A DNA stretch of 14,817 nucleotides from Sphingobacteriaceae bacterium (GCA_025450155.1 JANWIB010000095.1:1-14817), one strand, 5' to 3'. Positions 7,416-14,817 are shown, numbered from the stretch's first letter. The notes: generated by a model not told the origin, from the letters alone. Program-made: numbers and translations.

Positions 7416-7577
7416 CTATTTCTGTACACGTTCTGTCTTTTGTATAGATACAATCCCTTTTCTGATTAATAAACAAAAAGATTGCCATAACGGATAATAA
7501 AATATTTCAGTTCCTCGCAGTTCATTAGAACTGTTCCTGCACATTACGCAATCATTTCTGGATGGTAAAATTTGCAT
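7416..7577 (-). CDS. Possible 53-residue small protein with a CxxC pair
   Basis: A minus-strand frame from ATG (7577-7575) to TAG (7418-7416) fills most of the ridA-like to VOC gap. It encodes 53 residues with a CVMC motif (10-13), an aromatic stretch IFYYPLWQSF (25-34), and a basic tail. I do not recognise it. A purine-rich AGGAAGAAG lies about 15 bases upstream of the start. Stop-free runs of this length occur by chance in AT-rich DNA, so coding potential is doubtful. A decayed gene fragment is another explanation. Confidence 0.2.
   Translation of the reverse strand: MQILPSRNDCVMCRNSSNELRGTEIFYYPLWQSFCLLIRKGIVSIQKTERVQK
7508..7533. other. CAGTTC direct and inverted repeat
   Basis: CAGTTC occurs at 7508-7513 and again at 7518-7523, separated by CTCG. 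The second copy pairs perfectly with GAACTG (7528-7533) across a four-base ATTA loop. There is no following T tract on the plus strand, so it does not look like a terminator for the RidA-like gene. It could be an operator-like site or a small RNA hairpin in the 233-base gap, or chance. Confidence 0.3.
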
Positions 7578-7645
7578 CTCACAAGAGCGCTTCTTCCTGA
7601 TGCTAAATTATTCTCATTAAATATTAATTTAGTTGGATAGGTAAA

Positions 7646-8022
7646 ATGAACATCATGGAAAATAAAACAATATCAATTCGACCATTCATTGGAGCTAAAG
7701 ACTTTGAGCTATCACGAAATTTTTATCGGGACTTAGGTTTTCAGGAAAGTATTTTGTTCCCTACTATGTCATACTTCAAAACGCAAGGATTAGGGTTTTA
7801 TTTACAAGATGCTTATGTTAAAGATTGGATAGATAATTCAATGATTTTTTAGAAGTTGAAGATGTTGATCAGTACTGGAACGAACTGTTGGCTTTAGACC
7901 TGACTACGAAATACACCAATGTAAAACTAACTCCTATTCGAAAATACGATTGGGGAAAAGAATGTTTTATGCATGACCCATCCGGGATTCTCTGGCACTT
8001 TGGACAATTTAACCCACGCTAG
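7646..8022 (+). pseudogene. Glyoxalase/bleomycin-resistance (VOC) family gene, frameshifted
   Basis: The first frame encodes 68 residues opening a VOC domain (SIRPFIGAKDFELSRNFYRDLGF pattern split across residues 10-32; FKTQGLGFYLQD). It stops at TAG 7850-7852. The other half follows in the next frame from 7852 to TAG at 8020-8022: EVEDVDQYWNELL, then CFMHDPSGILWHFGQF, the typical C-terminal VOC strand pair with its metal- or substrate-facing DPSG. The join lies at a run of six T (7845-7850); one more T would restore a single protein of about 125 residues, the normal family size. VOC proteins include glyoxalases, dioxygenases and antibiotic-binding proteins; the substrate is unknown. The start could be 7646 or 7655. 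Real mutation, programmed slippage and sequencing error cannot be told apart here. Confidence 0.85.
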
Positions 8023-8042
8023 CACGGTTGTCGTTTACAATA

Positions 8043-8618
8043 ATGCATGATATTTATTATACAGCACGTAGTACTTACGACAAGGACCATAATGAAGATG
8101 GGATGTCATGGAAGAAGTATCTTGAATGGAGCAGGCTTATACACTTAAAGGAACTTGTTTCTGTTGATAGCATGCTCAATAAAGTTTTGGTTAAGCCTGA
8201 CAGAAACCAGGAAGAAGATTGGAAGTACCTGGTAATAGATAATTACTATGAAACTGGTTTCTTTACTTCATTGGATTATGTATTAAGGAGGATGGAGTCA
8301 AAAGAAAAGTTTAATCTTTTAGCTATTGTTATTGAACCAAAACAGGACTGTAAAAATGTAATGCTGGAAGGTTTTGAATGGGTGGGCTACGACTTATTGG
8401 ATAAAGAATATACTATAAGTGCTTTAACGAATTGCGGCGGTTTTGACGAAACTTCTCTGCCTGCTGATTTAAACCACTTCGGACTGATAGACGATTACGG
8501 AAATGCCAGCACTATTAAACAACGGCTTTTAGAAAACAATCCGGATGAGTATCATGCGGATACTAGTATTATTGCTATTTGGCGACACATAACCCTGGGT
8601 AGGGTAAATCCGGGCTGA
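8043..8618 (+). CDS. Unrecognised 191-residue soluble protein
   Basis: I do not recognise a named family. The protein is cytoplasmic in appearance, with no signal peptide or membrane helix, and is rich in acidic and aromatic residues. Visible segments are WKKYLEWSRLIHLKELVSVD (23-42), EDWKYLVIDNYYETGFF (58-74), LLAIVIEP (92-99), FEWVGYDLLDKEYTISALTN (111-130) with CGGFDE after it, and HADTSIIAIWRH near the end. The orderly mix of helices and strands suggests a real folded protein. I prefer ATG 8043 to a TTG at 8028. It follows the broken VOC gene by 20 bases on the same strand and meets the ABC ATPase gene tail to tail after 12 bases. No clear terminator lies at that junction. Confidence 0.7.
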   Translation: MHDIYYTARSTYDKDHNEDGMSWKKYLEWSRLIHLKELVSVDSMLNKVLVKPDRNQEEDWKYLVIDNYYETGFFTSLDYVLRRMESKEKFNLLAIVIEPKQDCKNVMLEGFEWVGYDLLDKEYTISALTNCGGFDETSLPADLNHFGLIDDYGNASTIKQRLLENNPDEYHADTSIIAIWRHITLGRVNPG

Positions 8619-8630
8619 GTAGTAAACTTA

Positions 8631-9626
8631 TTAACGCTCTAAAAACCGGTCAATCATCACAGGAACAGTATCACCCTTCTGATAGGTCTGTTCATTTAAG
8701 TTTAGAATACGCAAACTAATCCCATGATATTCTAACAACAATTCCTGAGCAAATCCCTTAAAAAACACATCTTTTACAGTGAAACGCTTACTGCTCCAGC
8801 TCTTTTTAACCTGCACCCATTCGGGATAAATAACAACATGTTCTTTTTTTGTTTTTATCCCGAGTTTGCGGGCTTCCTCTGCTATAATCACATTACAATT
8901 AGCAAGTAACTGTGCTGTATAAATATGCTGAGGATTATGATAGAGATTGGAAGGGCTGCCTTGTTCCAATAATTGCCCATTCCTAATGACAATCATTTCA
9001 TCAGCCAATGACAAACCATCATCAGGGTCGTGTGAAACTAAAATAATAGTAATGCCCAAGTACTTAGCCAATCGTTTAATATCTGCTCTTAGGCCATTTT
9101 TAAGTAAGGTATCCACCTGGCTAAAGGGCTCATCTAAGAACAAAACTGCAGGTTCGGTAATAATTGCTTTTGCAATGGCTACCCGTTGCTGCTCTCCTCC
9201 ACTCAAATCGGCAATTCGTTTATCTGCCAAATGATCAATCCGTAGAAATTCCATCATCTCTAGTGTTGCACCCTGCTTAGCCTTTAAATCTGTATTAGAC
9301 AGCATACTGGCAATATTATCGTAAACTTTAGCATAGGTGTTTGAGCTAAAATCCTGCGTGACCATTTTCATGGAATCGTGGCCAGGAACAAGCTTTTGAT
9401 TAGGGCTTGGCACAATTTCTCCCTGAAAATATACAGCCCCGGAATCGGGTGCTAATAAACCATAAATTAATTTGAGAAGTGTACTTTTACCACTACCGCT
9501 CTCCCCTACAATAGCTACTATTTTGCCAGCTTCTATTTCGAGATTGATATTTTGAACGCCTGCAAAGGTTTCGGTAGAATATTGTTTGGTAATTTGTTGA
9601 AGAGAAATGAGCGATTGTGAAGGCAT
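8631..9626 (-). CDS. ABC transporter ATP-binding protein, orphan
   Basis: This 331-residue cytoplasmic ATPase would power an ABC importer. It carries Walker A GESGSGKST (41-49), Q-loop Gln91, signature LSGGEQQR (141-148), Walker B VLFLDEP (161-167) with Glu166, and the switch histidine in VSHD (His199). Residues after about 245 form an extra C-terminal region resembling the TOBE/regulatory part of PotA-, CysA- or FbpC-type importers of polyamines, anions or iron. The substrate cannot be assigned, because no permease or binding protein is in the window. I chose the ATG at 9626; a TTG six bases upstream would add only two residues. It follows hemJ after 54 bases on the same strand, so co-transcription with the haem genes is possible, and iron or haem-related transport is a guess only. 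Confidence 0.88.
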   Translation of the reverse strand: MPSQSLISLQQITKQYSTETFAGVQNINLEIEAGKIVAIVGESGSGKSTLLKLIYGLLAPDSGAVYFQGEIVPSPNQKLVPGHDSMKMVTQDFSSNTYAKVYDNIASMLSNTDLKAKQGATLEMMEFLRIDHLADKRIADLSGGEQQRVAIAKAIITEPAVLFLDEPFSQVDTLLKNGLRADIKRLAKYLGITIILVSHDPDDGLSLADEMIVIRNGQLLEQGSPSNLYHNPQHIYTAQLLANCNVIIAEEARKLGIKTKKEHVVIYPEWVQVKKSWSSKRFTVKDVFFKGFAQELLLEYHGISLRILNLNEQTYQKGDTVPVMIDRFLER

Positions 9627-9680
9627 GTCCAAATATAAATAAATGCCTATTAAACGAATAGTTTAGCAGGGTAGCTAAAA

Positions 9681-10217
9681 TCAGGAAGATTTCTGACGGT
9701 AATATTTATAGATTTTTACCGCAGACATGATAATGATTGCAAACAAGATTAAACCAATAAGGCCATAAATCCAATCCATTGCACTTTTCAGTATCACTAT
9801 AAAAACAATAGTAACCAAAAAAATAGTGGCTATTTCGTTCCAAATACGGAGTTGGGTAGATGACCAGGAATAAATGTCCCTTTTTAACTGTTTAATAATG
9901 TGCTGACATTTGAAGTGATAGATAAGAAGTCCGATCACAAAAGTGAGTTTAACCAGCATCCAGGACTGTAAATATAACTTGTTCACTATCAGCATGTACG
10001 TTCCAGACAGTACAGTAAGGATCATTGCAGGCGTAGTGATGATATTCCACAGTTTAGATTCCATCACCTGGAATTGTTTCTGTAACACCAATTTTTCCTG
10101 CTCAGGTTTCTCGTTTGCTTCGGTATGATAGATAAATAGCCGAACAATATAGAAAAGGCCCGCCATCCAGCTGACGACAAAAATGAGGTGAATTGATTTT
10201 ATGTAGAGATAGGCCAT
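9681..10217 (-). CDS. hemJ: HemJ-type protoporphyrinogen IX oxidase (UPF0093/CopD-like membrane protein)
   Basis: The 178-residue protein is mostly hydrophobic with four or five predicted membrane helices (about 4-28, 58-78, 85-104, 128-145 and 148-168). The opening YIKSIHLIFVVSWMAGLFYI (5-24) followed by RLFIYH is characteristic of the HemJ family, with His10 and the lysine in WMLVKL (Lys90) in the positions expected for the conserved haem-binding and catalytic residues. HemJ oxidises protoporphyrinogen IX to protoporphyrin IX in bacteria lacking HemG or HemY. Its place 12 bases after hemE supports this. Bacteroidota copies are sometimes annotated only as CopD family, and the presence of a HemY elsewhere cannot be excluded from this window. 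Confidence 0.82.
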   Translation of the reverse strand: MAYLYIKSIHLIFVVSWMAGLFYIVRLFIYHTEANEKPEQEKLVLQKQFQVMESKLWNIITTPAMILTVLSGTYMLIVNKLYLQSWMLVKLTFVIGLLIYHFKCQHIIKQLKRDIYSWSSTQLRIWNEIATIFLVTIVFIVILKSAMDWIYGLIGLILFAIIIMSAVKIYKYYRQKSS

Positions 10218-10229
10218 GACCTTAATGGC

Positions 10230-11270
10230 TTAATATCGAAACTCTTTTATCACCTCTACTGCGTATTTCACGTTATCAAACGGGATGTCCGGCATAATTC
10301 CGTGACCTAAATTAAAGATAAAACCCTCTTCACCACGCATCCGCTCAAATAATTTAAGAATACGCTCTTTAATTACCTTTTTATCGGCATATAAAATATG
10401 CGGATCAAGGTTTCCCTGCACCGCTATTCCTGCTGGTAAGCGTTTTTTAACGTCTAACAAATCCGCATTCCAGTCTATAGAAATTACATCGGGTTTAGCT
10501 TCGGCCATCAAAGGAGCAAAAACAGAGCTTCCTTTACAAAAGGAAATAATCGGAATATCTTTCCGATTCAATTTTGAAATAATCTCTGCAATATACCGAT
10601 GAGAAAATTCTTTGTAATCATCCCAAGACAGAGCTAATGCCCAACTATCAAATAGTTGGACTGCATTTACTCCAGCTTCTATTTGTAAATTTAAGTAACC
10701 GGCAGTAACAGTAGCAATTTTCGACAATAATGCATGAGCTAACTCAGGCTCATTATGCAGCATTAACTTTGTGAGCTTAAAATCTTTTGAGGAGCCACCT
10801 TCTACCAGGTAACTCATTACAGTAAATGGTGCACCAGCGAATCCAATCAATGGAATACGGCCCTTCAAACGTTGTTGAACTACTTGGATCGCATCCGCAA
10901 CATATTGCAGGCGCTCGACAACATCCGTTTCAAGCTTTTCAATATCCGATTTGTTACGAACAGGGTTAGAAAATTTCGGACCAACGCCTTGCGTGAAACT
11001 TAAATCCCCACCCATTGCCTCTGCTGTTACCAGGATGTCTGAAAATAGAATTGCCGCATCAATATCCAGTAAATCTACCGGTAGCATGGTTACATCAGCG
11101 GCAATTTCAGGTGTTTTACACATTTCCAGAAAGGAATATTTATTCTTAATATCCCAATATTCTTTCATAAAACGGCCTGCCTGACGCATCATCCATACCG
11201 GAGGACGTTCTGTTGATTTTGAAAATGCAGCTTTTATAAATAAGGAGTCTTTAACTTTTTCTTGATTCAC
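10230..11270 (-). CDS. hemE: Uroporphyrinogen decarboxylase
   Basis: HemE removes four acetate carboxyls from uroporphyrinogen III to give coproporphyrinogen III in the cytoplasm, without a cofactor. At 346 residues it has the family length. Both signatures are present: PVWMMRQAGR (24-33) with Arg29 and Arg33, and GFAGAPFTVMSYLVEG (143-158) with Tyr154. Asp78 in LFSDIL is the key catalytic aspartate; Ser209 and His323 (FNLGHGI) complete the pocket. The start must be GTG at 11270-11268: an in-frame TAG lies 18 bases upstream with no ATG between, and AAAGGA sits about 9 bases ahead. It follows the small membrane protein gene by 43 bases, the widest gap so far in this cluster. Confidence 0.96.
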   Translation of the reverse strand: MNQEKVKDSLFIKAAFSKSTERPPVWMMRQAGRFMKEYWDIKNKYSFLEMCKTPEIAADVTMLPVDLLDIDAAILFSDILVTAEAMGGDLSFTQGVGPKFSNPVRNKSDIEKLETDVVERLQYVADAIQVVQQRLKGRIPLIGFAGAPFTVMSYLVEGGSSKDFKLTKLMLHNEPELAHALLSKIATVTAGYLNLQIEAGVNAVQLFDSWALALSWDDYKEFSHRYIAEIISKLNRKDIPIISFCKGSSVFAPLMAEAKPDVISIDWNADLLDVKKRLPAGIAVQGNLDPHILYADKKVIKERILKLFERMRGEEGFIFNLGHGIMPDIPFDNVKYAVEVIKEFRY

Positions 11271-11313
11271 TGGATATTTCCTTTTCTATTTTTATAATAT
11301 ACTATTGAGGGGC

Positions 11314-11700
11314 TCATCTTCCTCTGGTAAAATTTTTCTTGGGAATAAATATTCTAGTATTTAAATATGTTTCAATCTCAACGCCGTCATTCGTCCAATT
11401 TACTATTGCATTCTTCATATCTTTTTCATTTACAACATACGTAGCCGGATAATTAATTACATGTCCATAACTTGTCTCTGCACTTTTTGACACTAAAATA
11501 ATATAGTTAGAACCTAGTGTGCGTTGTTGTTGTATTATTGAGATTTGGTATGGATCATATGATCCATAATTGATTCCTTTTGGCTGATGAGCAGTGAAGA
11601 TTGTTTCCGAATGCCACACTATTCCCATTAAGTGCAGTAAAATTAACCCACCAAAGAAAAATAAAAGTATGGTTTGAATAATAATAATTGCTTTTTTCAT
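11314..11700 (-). CDS. Small membrane-anchored protein of unknown function
   Basis: I do not recognise this 128-residue protein. One strong hydrophobic helix spans about 4-28 after a short basic N-terminus, so it is either an uncleaved anchor or a signal peptide. About 100 residues should face the periplasm. These are polar and aromatic, with NYGSYDPYQI (44-53), TLGSNYIILVSKS (61-73), YPATYVV and a basic end KKNFTRGR. No lipobox cysteine or catalytic motif is visible. It lies 6 bases after the TPR-like gene, so the two are likely co-transcribed with the two-component genes. Confidence 0.65.
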   Translation of the reverse strand: MKKAIIIIQTILLFFFGGLILLHLMGIVWHSETIFTAHQPKGINYGSYDPYQISIIQQQRTLGSNYIILVSKSAETSYGHVINYPATYVVNEKDMKNAIVNWTNDGVEIETYLNTRIFIPKKNFTRGR

Positions 11701-11706
11701 TCTTCG

Positions 11707-12219
11707 CTATCTTGGAATTTCATTTTCTATTCTTTCTATAATATTTTGGACTCTGATACTAATTTTTAGCATTTTTGCTTTTTCTATATATGCTTTGGTT
11801 TTCTCAAAATCTTTTTTTCGCAAACTTAAGTTTGCCAATTGCACTAAAATAAGGCCTGTATCATTCTCATTTCTTAGCGAAAAGCGGCTGGCCAGTTGAA
11901 AATGTCTTTCGGCTTCATCAAAATTATTTCTGTTTAACTCAATGTTCCCGTACATAAATTCGTAAAAACCCCGACGATTTTTACTGAGTCGATCCGGATT
12001 TTTTATCTGCTTCAGTAAGCTTTCTGTTTTGTCATAATTCTTTTGATGAAAAGCTTTAGAAGCGAGTAAAACCGTTCCCTGCCTATAATAGCTTAAAATA
12101 AGTAAGAATATAGCCGATCCAACAATGGCAGAGATTTCATAAAGCCGCTGATAGATCGTCCATCCAAGCAAAACAATTGCTATGGCGATTAGTATCACAC
12201 GTGCTCTCTGAGTCATCAT
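11707..12219 (-). CDS. Two-helix membrane protein with TPR-like repeats
   Basis: The 170-residue protein begins with two membrane helices (about 7-23 and 29-46) joined by a short turn. A soluble C-terminal part with TPR-like helical pairs follows: AFHQKNYDKTESLLKQI (56-72), FMYGNIELNRNNFDEAERHF (88-107) and LANLSLRKKDFEKTKAYIEK (128-147). The spacing and small-residue/aromatic pattern fit two to three tetratricopeptide units, which bind other proteins. With a two-helix anchor, the repeats probably face the cytoplasm. It starts 5 bases after the response regulator gene. A partner role for the adjacent kinase or membrane protein is plausible but not shown. Confidence 0.75.
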   Translation of the reverse strand: MMTQRARVILIAIAIVLLGWTIYQRLYEISAIVGSAIFLLILSYYRQGTVLLASKAFHQKNYDKTESLLKQIKNPDRLSKNRRGFYEFMYGNIELNRNNFDEAERHFQLASRFSLRNENDTGLILVQLANLSLRKKDFEKTKAYIEKAKMLKISIRVQNIIERIENEIPR

Positions 12220-12224
12220 CCGGT

Positions 12225-12929
12225 TTACTGATTATCGGTAAACTTATAGCCTACGCCACGAATAGAATGAAAATAGATTGGATTTTTTTGGTCGGGTTCA
12301 AAATATTTTCGGAAAGTTAGAATGAAATTATCTATAGTTCTTGTGGAAGGATAAACGTCATAATTCCACACGGTTTCCAGAATTTGCTCACGGGATACTG
12401 CCTCATTTCGACGTTCAATTAATAACTTCAGCAGCATTGTTTCTTTTTTGGTAAGCGGCGTAATAGTACCATCATCATGCTTTAGCTCAAAGGAATTAAA
12501 ATAAATGGTTTTATCGCCAATTTTATACGAATTCAGTTCTTTCAGTTCGTCACCCTTCAGGCTACGCTTTACCAGATTATTAACACGAAGAATAAGTTCT
12601 TCCAGGTTAAAAGGCTTCACAAGGTAATCATCTGCCCCTTTTTTCAATCCGGTTACACGATCTTCGCTGGTATTTTTGGCAGTAAGAAACATAATGGGAA
12701 CTTCTGAATTTTCCAACCTGATCGTTTCCGCGACTTGAAAGCCATCAATCTCCGGCAACATCACATCCAGAATGATCAGGTTGAAACGTTCTTCTTTAAC
12801 TATTTTAAGCGCTTTCTTTCCATCGGTAGCTGTGGTTACTTTATAACCCTCCATTTCGAGGTTTAATTTGATTGCTTCGAGCAAATGATCTTCGTCTTCT
12901 ACCAATAAAATGCGTTGTTTAGTTGCCAT
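12225..12929 (-). CDS. OmpR/PhoB-family response regulator
   Basis: The protein has 234 residues. The receiver domain (about 5-118) has the acidic pair EDED (11-14), phosphoacceptor Asp55 in LIILDVMLP, Thr83 in MFLTAK and Lys105 in LVKPF. A winged-helix DNA-binding domain follows (about 133-231), with KKETMLLKLL, the recognition-helix part STRTIDNFILTFRKYF, and the C-terminal RGVGYKF hairpin. It should act as a phosphorylation-controlled transcription factor. Its first 11 bases overlap the end of the sensor kinase gene, which fits a cognate pair with coupled translation. The targets are unknown; surrounding haem genes are candidates only by position. Confidence 0.93.
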   Translation of the reverse strand: MATKQRILLVEDEDHLLEAIKLNLEMEGYKVTTATDGKKALKIVKEERFNLIILDVMLPEIDGFQVAETIRLENSEVPIMFLTAKNTSEDRVTGLKKGADDYLVKPFNLEELILRVNNLVKRSLKGDELKELNSYKIGDKTIYFNSFELKHDDGTITPLTKKETMLLKLLIERRNEAVSREQILETVWNYDVYPSTRTIDNFILTFRKYFEPDQKNPIYFHSIRGVGYKFTDNQ

Positions 12930-13794
12930 GTGAGTTAAATATTATTTCAAAAATAGTTCCTGTTGGCTGATTATTTTTGACTTTTATATGAGCATGATGG
13001 TTATTTAATACCTGTTTGACAATATATAAACCTAAACCTGTTCCCTTAGTTTTACGTGTTTCTTCGCTGCCTACCCGATAAAACTTATCAAATATGCGAA
13101 GTTTTTCCTCATCCTTTATCCCTAGTCCCTGATCGACTACTTCTAAACAGGTATTTCCATTATTTTTTCTTAACCTAACGCCTATCTCCGAACAAGGTGG
13201 AGAGTACTTTACCGCATTCTCAATAAGGTTAGTTACTACAGATGTTAACGCGAACTTATCCCCGTGGATATGGATATTGGGCACTAAATCGGTTACGATG
13301 GTTTGGGTATTGCAAGTATGTATCTGCAACCTTTCTGCTATCTTTTCAATTAGCTCTGAAAAGTTGAAATCTTCTTTTGGAAATGAATAGGACTTATTTT
13401 CAATCTTAGTAGCAATCAACATGTTTTCGACCAAATCGTCTAACCTTTCAATATCTTTCAGCGAGTTTTTTAAAAAATTTTTAGTTTGCTGTCGGTCAAG
13501 GTTTCTTTTTAGAATAGTTTCCAGGTATAATTTTATAGCCGCTAAAGGCGATTTAAGTTCATGGGTGACCGAAAGAAGAAAGTTTTTTTGTTGATCTTGG
13601 AGTTTTCGCTCTTTTTTCAGGGTTTTATGTAAATAATATGCTCCGGCTAAAAAAAGAAAAAGAAAAACGGCCCCCTCACTCAAAATCATCCCTTTTCGAT
13701 CTGGTTGGGCACGAATTAACAAAACTCCCCACCAGATCAGCTCTGCAAGAGCATAAAAAATCAGGCAATAAAATATGAGCAGCGGTTTACGCAT
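12919..13794 (-). CDS. Membrane sensor histidine kinase with minimal outer loop
   Basis: The 291-residue protein has two membrane helices (about 5-28 and 40-57) separated by roughly a dozen residues, then a short coiled linker (58-72). The dimerisation/phosphoacceptor helix has His78 in VTHELKSPLAAIK. ATP-binding boxes follow: N-box NLIENAVKYS (189-198), G1 DQGLGI (221-226), F-box DKFYRVG, and G2 GTGLGL (251-256). All catalytic motifs are intact. There is no periplasmic sensor domain and no PAS, GAF or HAMP, so it may be an intramembrane-sensing kinase or rely on a partner. The regulator gene overlaps its end by 11 bases, and the gene begins 5 bases after hemL. Confidence 0.92.
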   Translation of the reverse strand: MRKPLLIFYCLIFYALAELIWWGVLLIRAQPDRKGMILSEGAVFLFLFLAGAYYLHKTLKKERKLQDQQKNFLLSVTHELKSPLAAIKLYLETILKRNLDRQQTKNFLKNSLKDIERLDDLVENMLIATKIENKSYSFPKEDFNFSELIEKIAERLQIHTCNTQTIVTDLVPNIHIHGDKFALTSVVTNLIENAVKYSPPCSEIGVRLRKNNGNTCLEVVDQGLGIKDEEKLRIFDKFYRVGSEETRKTKGTGLGLYIVKQVLNNHHAHIKVKNNQPTGTIFEIIFNSHGN

Positions 13795-13799
13795 TCGCG

Positions 13800-14817
13800 T
13801 TATTTATTTCCAAAAACAACATCCAAACTATCAAAAATAGCCCTTTTGGCTTTCTCCAATTCTATTTTACTATGTACTGCAGATATGAATCCAACTTCAT
13901 AACCCGAAGGTCCCAGATAAACTCCCCGATTCAATAATTCGCGATGGAATACCTTAAATTTTTCCATACTGGCCGGATCAATATCTTCCGCTTTTTGAAT
14001 AGGGGCATCGGTAAAGGCAAACCAAAAAATTGATCCGATAGAAAAGACTTTAAACTTATAATTTTTGGCAGAAGCAAAACGCTGAACGGATTCTGCAAAT
14101 TCTTCGGTTTTTTTATTCAGATCTTTATAAAATCCGGACTTAAGCAACTCGGTTAACTGGGCAATACCGGCAGCCATAGCCACAGGATTTCCAGATAAGG
14201 TTCCGGCCTGATAAACAGGGCCTTCGGGTGAAATAGAGCCCATAATTTCTGCCGAAGCCCCATAAGCACCAACCGGCATTCCACCGCCCAATATTTTTCC
14301 GTAGGTAATAATGTCTGGTTTTATTCCATAATACGTTGCAGCACCTTCAAATCCTATACGGAATCCGGTAATTACCTCATCAAAAATAAGCAGCGACCCG
14401 TTTTGAGCAGTTATATTGCGCAAAAAATTAACGAACTCTTTATCCTGGATTAAAAGCCCATTGTTAGCAGGAACACCCTCAATAATTACGGCAGCAATCT
14501 GGTCTTTATATTTATCAAAAGCTTTCTGCACAGCAGCCGTATCATTTAAGGAAACAACAATGGTTTCTTTAGTAAATGATTTTGGAATACCTGCTGATGA
14601 GGTTTCGCCAAGAGTTACCAGACCCGAACCGGCTTTTACCAGTAAAGAATCAACGTGCCCATGATAACATCCCTCAAACTTTACTATTTTATCGCGTTTC
14701 GTATAACCACGAGCCAACCGGATAGCAGACATTACAGCTTCAGTACCTGAGCTTACGAAACGTATTTTTTCTATTAAATTATTATTCTTCAGGATAAGTT
14801 CTGCCAATTGATTTTCC
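13800..14817 (-). CDS. hemL: Glutamate-1-semialdehyde 2,1-aminomutase (5' end outside window)
   Basis: The frame is open to the window edge, giving about 339 C-terminal residues of an enzyme usually about 430 long, so roughly 90 N-terminal residues are missing. A TTG at 14807 is not the true start, since ENQLAEL reads in frame across it. HemL moves the amino group of glutamate-1-semialdehyde to make 5-aminolevulinate, the haem precursor, with pyridoxal phosphate. Class III aminotransferase features are SSGTEAVMSAIRLARG, GCYHGH and AGSG, then FDEVITGFR, and the cofactor lysine in TYGKILGGG (residue 174 of the visible part). GTLSGNPVAMAAG follows. The C-terminus is complete. It is the most upstream visible gene of the minus-strand haem cluster, 5 bases before the kinase gene. 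Confidence 0.94.
   Translation of the reverse strand, partial: ENQLAELILKNNNLIEKIRFVSSGTEAVMSAIRLARGYTKRDKIVKFEGCYHGHVDSLLVKAGSGLVTLGETSSAGIPKSFTKETIVVSLNDTAAVQKAFDKYKDQIAAVIIEGVPANNGLLIQDKEFVNFLRNITAQNGSLLIFDEVITGFRIGFEGAATYYGIKPDIITYGKILGGGMPVGAYGASAEIMGSISPEGPVYQAGTLSGNPVAMAAGIAQLTELLKSGFYKDLNKKTEEFAESVQRFASAKNYKFKVFSIGSIFWFAFTDAPIQKAEDIDPASMEKFKVFHRELLNRGVYLGPSGYEVGFISAVHSKIELEKAKRAIFDSLDVVFGNK

Noticed and set aside
8028..8042. TTG start for the 191-residue protein
   Set aside because: An ATG lies only 15 bases downstream, and the extra five residues add nothing recognisable.
8600..8650. Possible bidirectional terminator between the convergent genes
   Set aside because: No stem of useful length or T tract could be found on either strand.
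9630..9637. TATATTTG on the minus strand, an exact match to the Bacteroidota -7 promoter consensus TAnnTTTG, before the ABC ATPase gene
   Set aside because: It ends only 3 bases before the ATG, so transcription would start at or inside the start codon, and no clear -33 element is found at the right distance.

Overview
The window looks like a chromosomal segment from a member of the Bacteroidota, most likely Sphingobacteriales (Pedobacter/Solitalea-like). The reasons are moderate-to-low GC, protein sequences of Bacteroidota type, signal peptides ending in AFGQ/AWAQ-like sites, mostly weak Shine-Dalgarno sequences, and short repeat-like dyads between genes. This placement is inference from sequence style; no search was run. 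I saw no rRNA, tRNA, CRISPR array, transposase, integrase or phage gene.

Region 1 (1-6945, plus strand) is a branched-chain amino acid locus: the last 60 codons of ilvC, a terminator-like hairpin, an exported TPM-domain protein, then leuC, leuD, an unrecognised 124-residue protein, leuB, leuA and ilvA. LeuA, LeuCD and LeuB together turn 2-ketoisovalerate into the leucine precursor. IlvA makes 2-ketobutyrate for isoleucine, and IlvC serves valine, leucine and isoleucine. LeuA lacks the C-terminal leucine-binding regulatory domain, and IlvA has a single C-terminal ACT-like domain.

Region 2 (6987-8618, plus strand) is small accessory genes: an exported RidA/YjgF-family protein directly after ilvA that lacks the usual catalytic arginine, a gap with a hairpin and a possible minus-strand small ORF, a glyoxalase/VOC-fold gene broken by a frameshift at a six-T run, and an unrecognised 191-residue soluble protein.

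Region 3 (8631-14817, minus strand) is a compact haem-biosynthesis cluster read right to left: hemL (5' end outside the window), a sensor kinase, an OmpR-type response regulator, a two-helix TPR-like membrane protein, a small membrane-anchored protein, hemE, hemJ, and an ABC ATPase with no permease nearby. Gaps are mostly under 15 bp and the kinase and regulator genes overlap, so co-transcription is likely. HemL makes 5-aminolevulinate, HemE makes coproporphyrinogen III, and HemJ is the membrane protoporphyrinogen oxidase.

Most of the window is ordinary biosynthesis. The points most worth a second look are the RidA-like protein without its arginine, the short LeuA, the frameshifted VOC gene, the repeat-like dyads on both sides of leuD, and the two-component system inside the haem cluster. 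I found no convincing wholly new multi-gene system.
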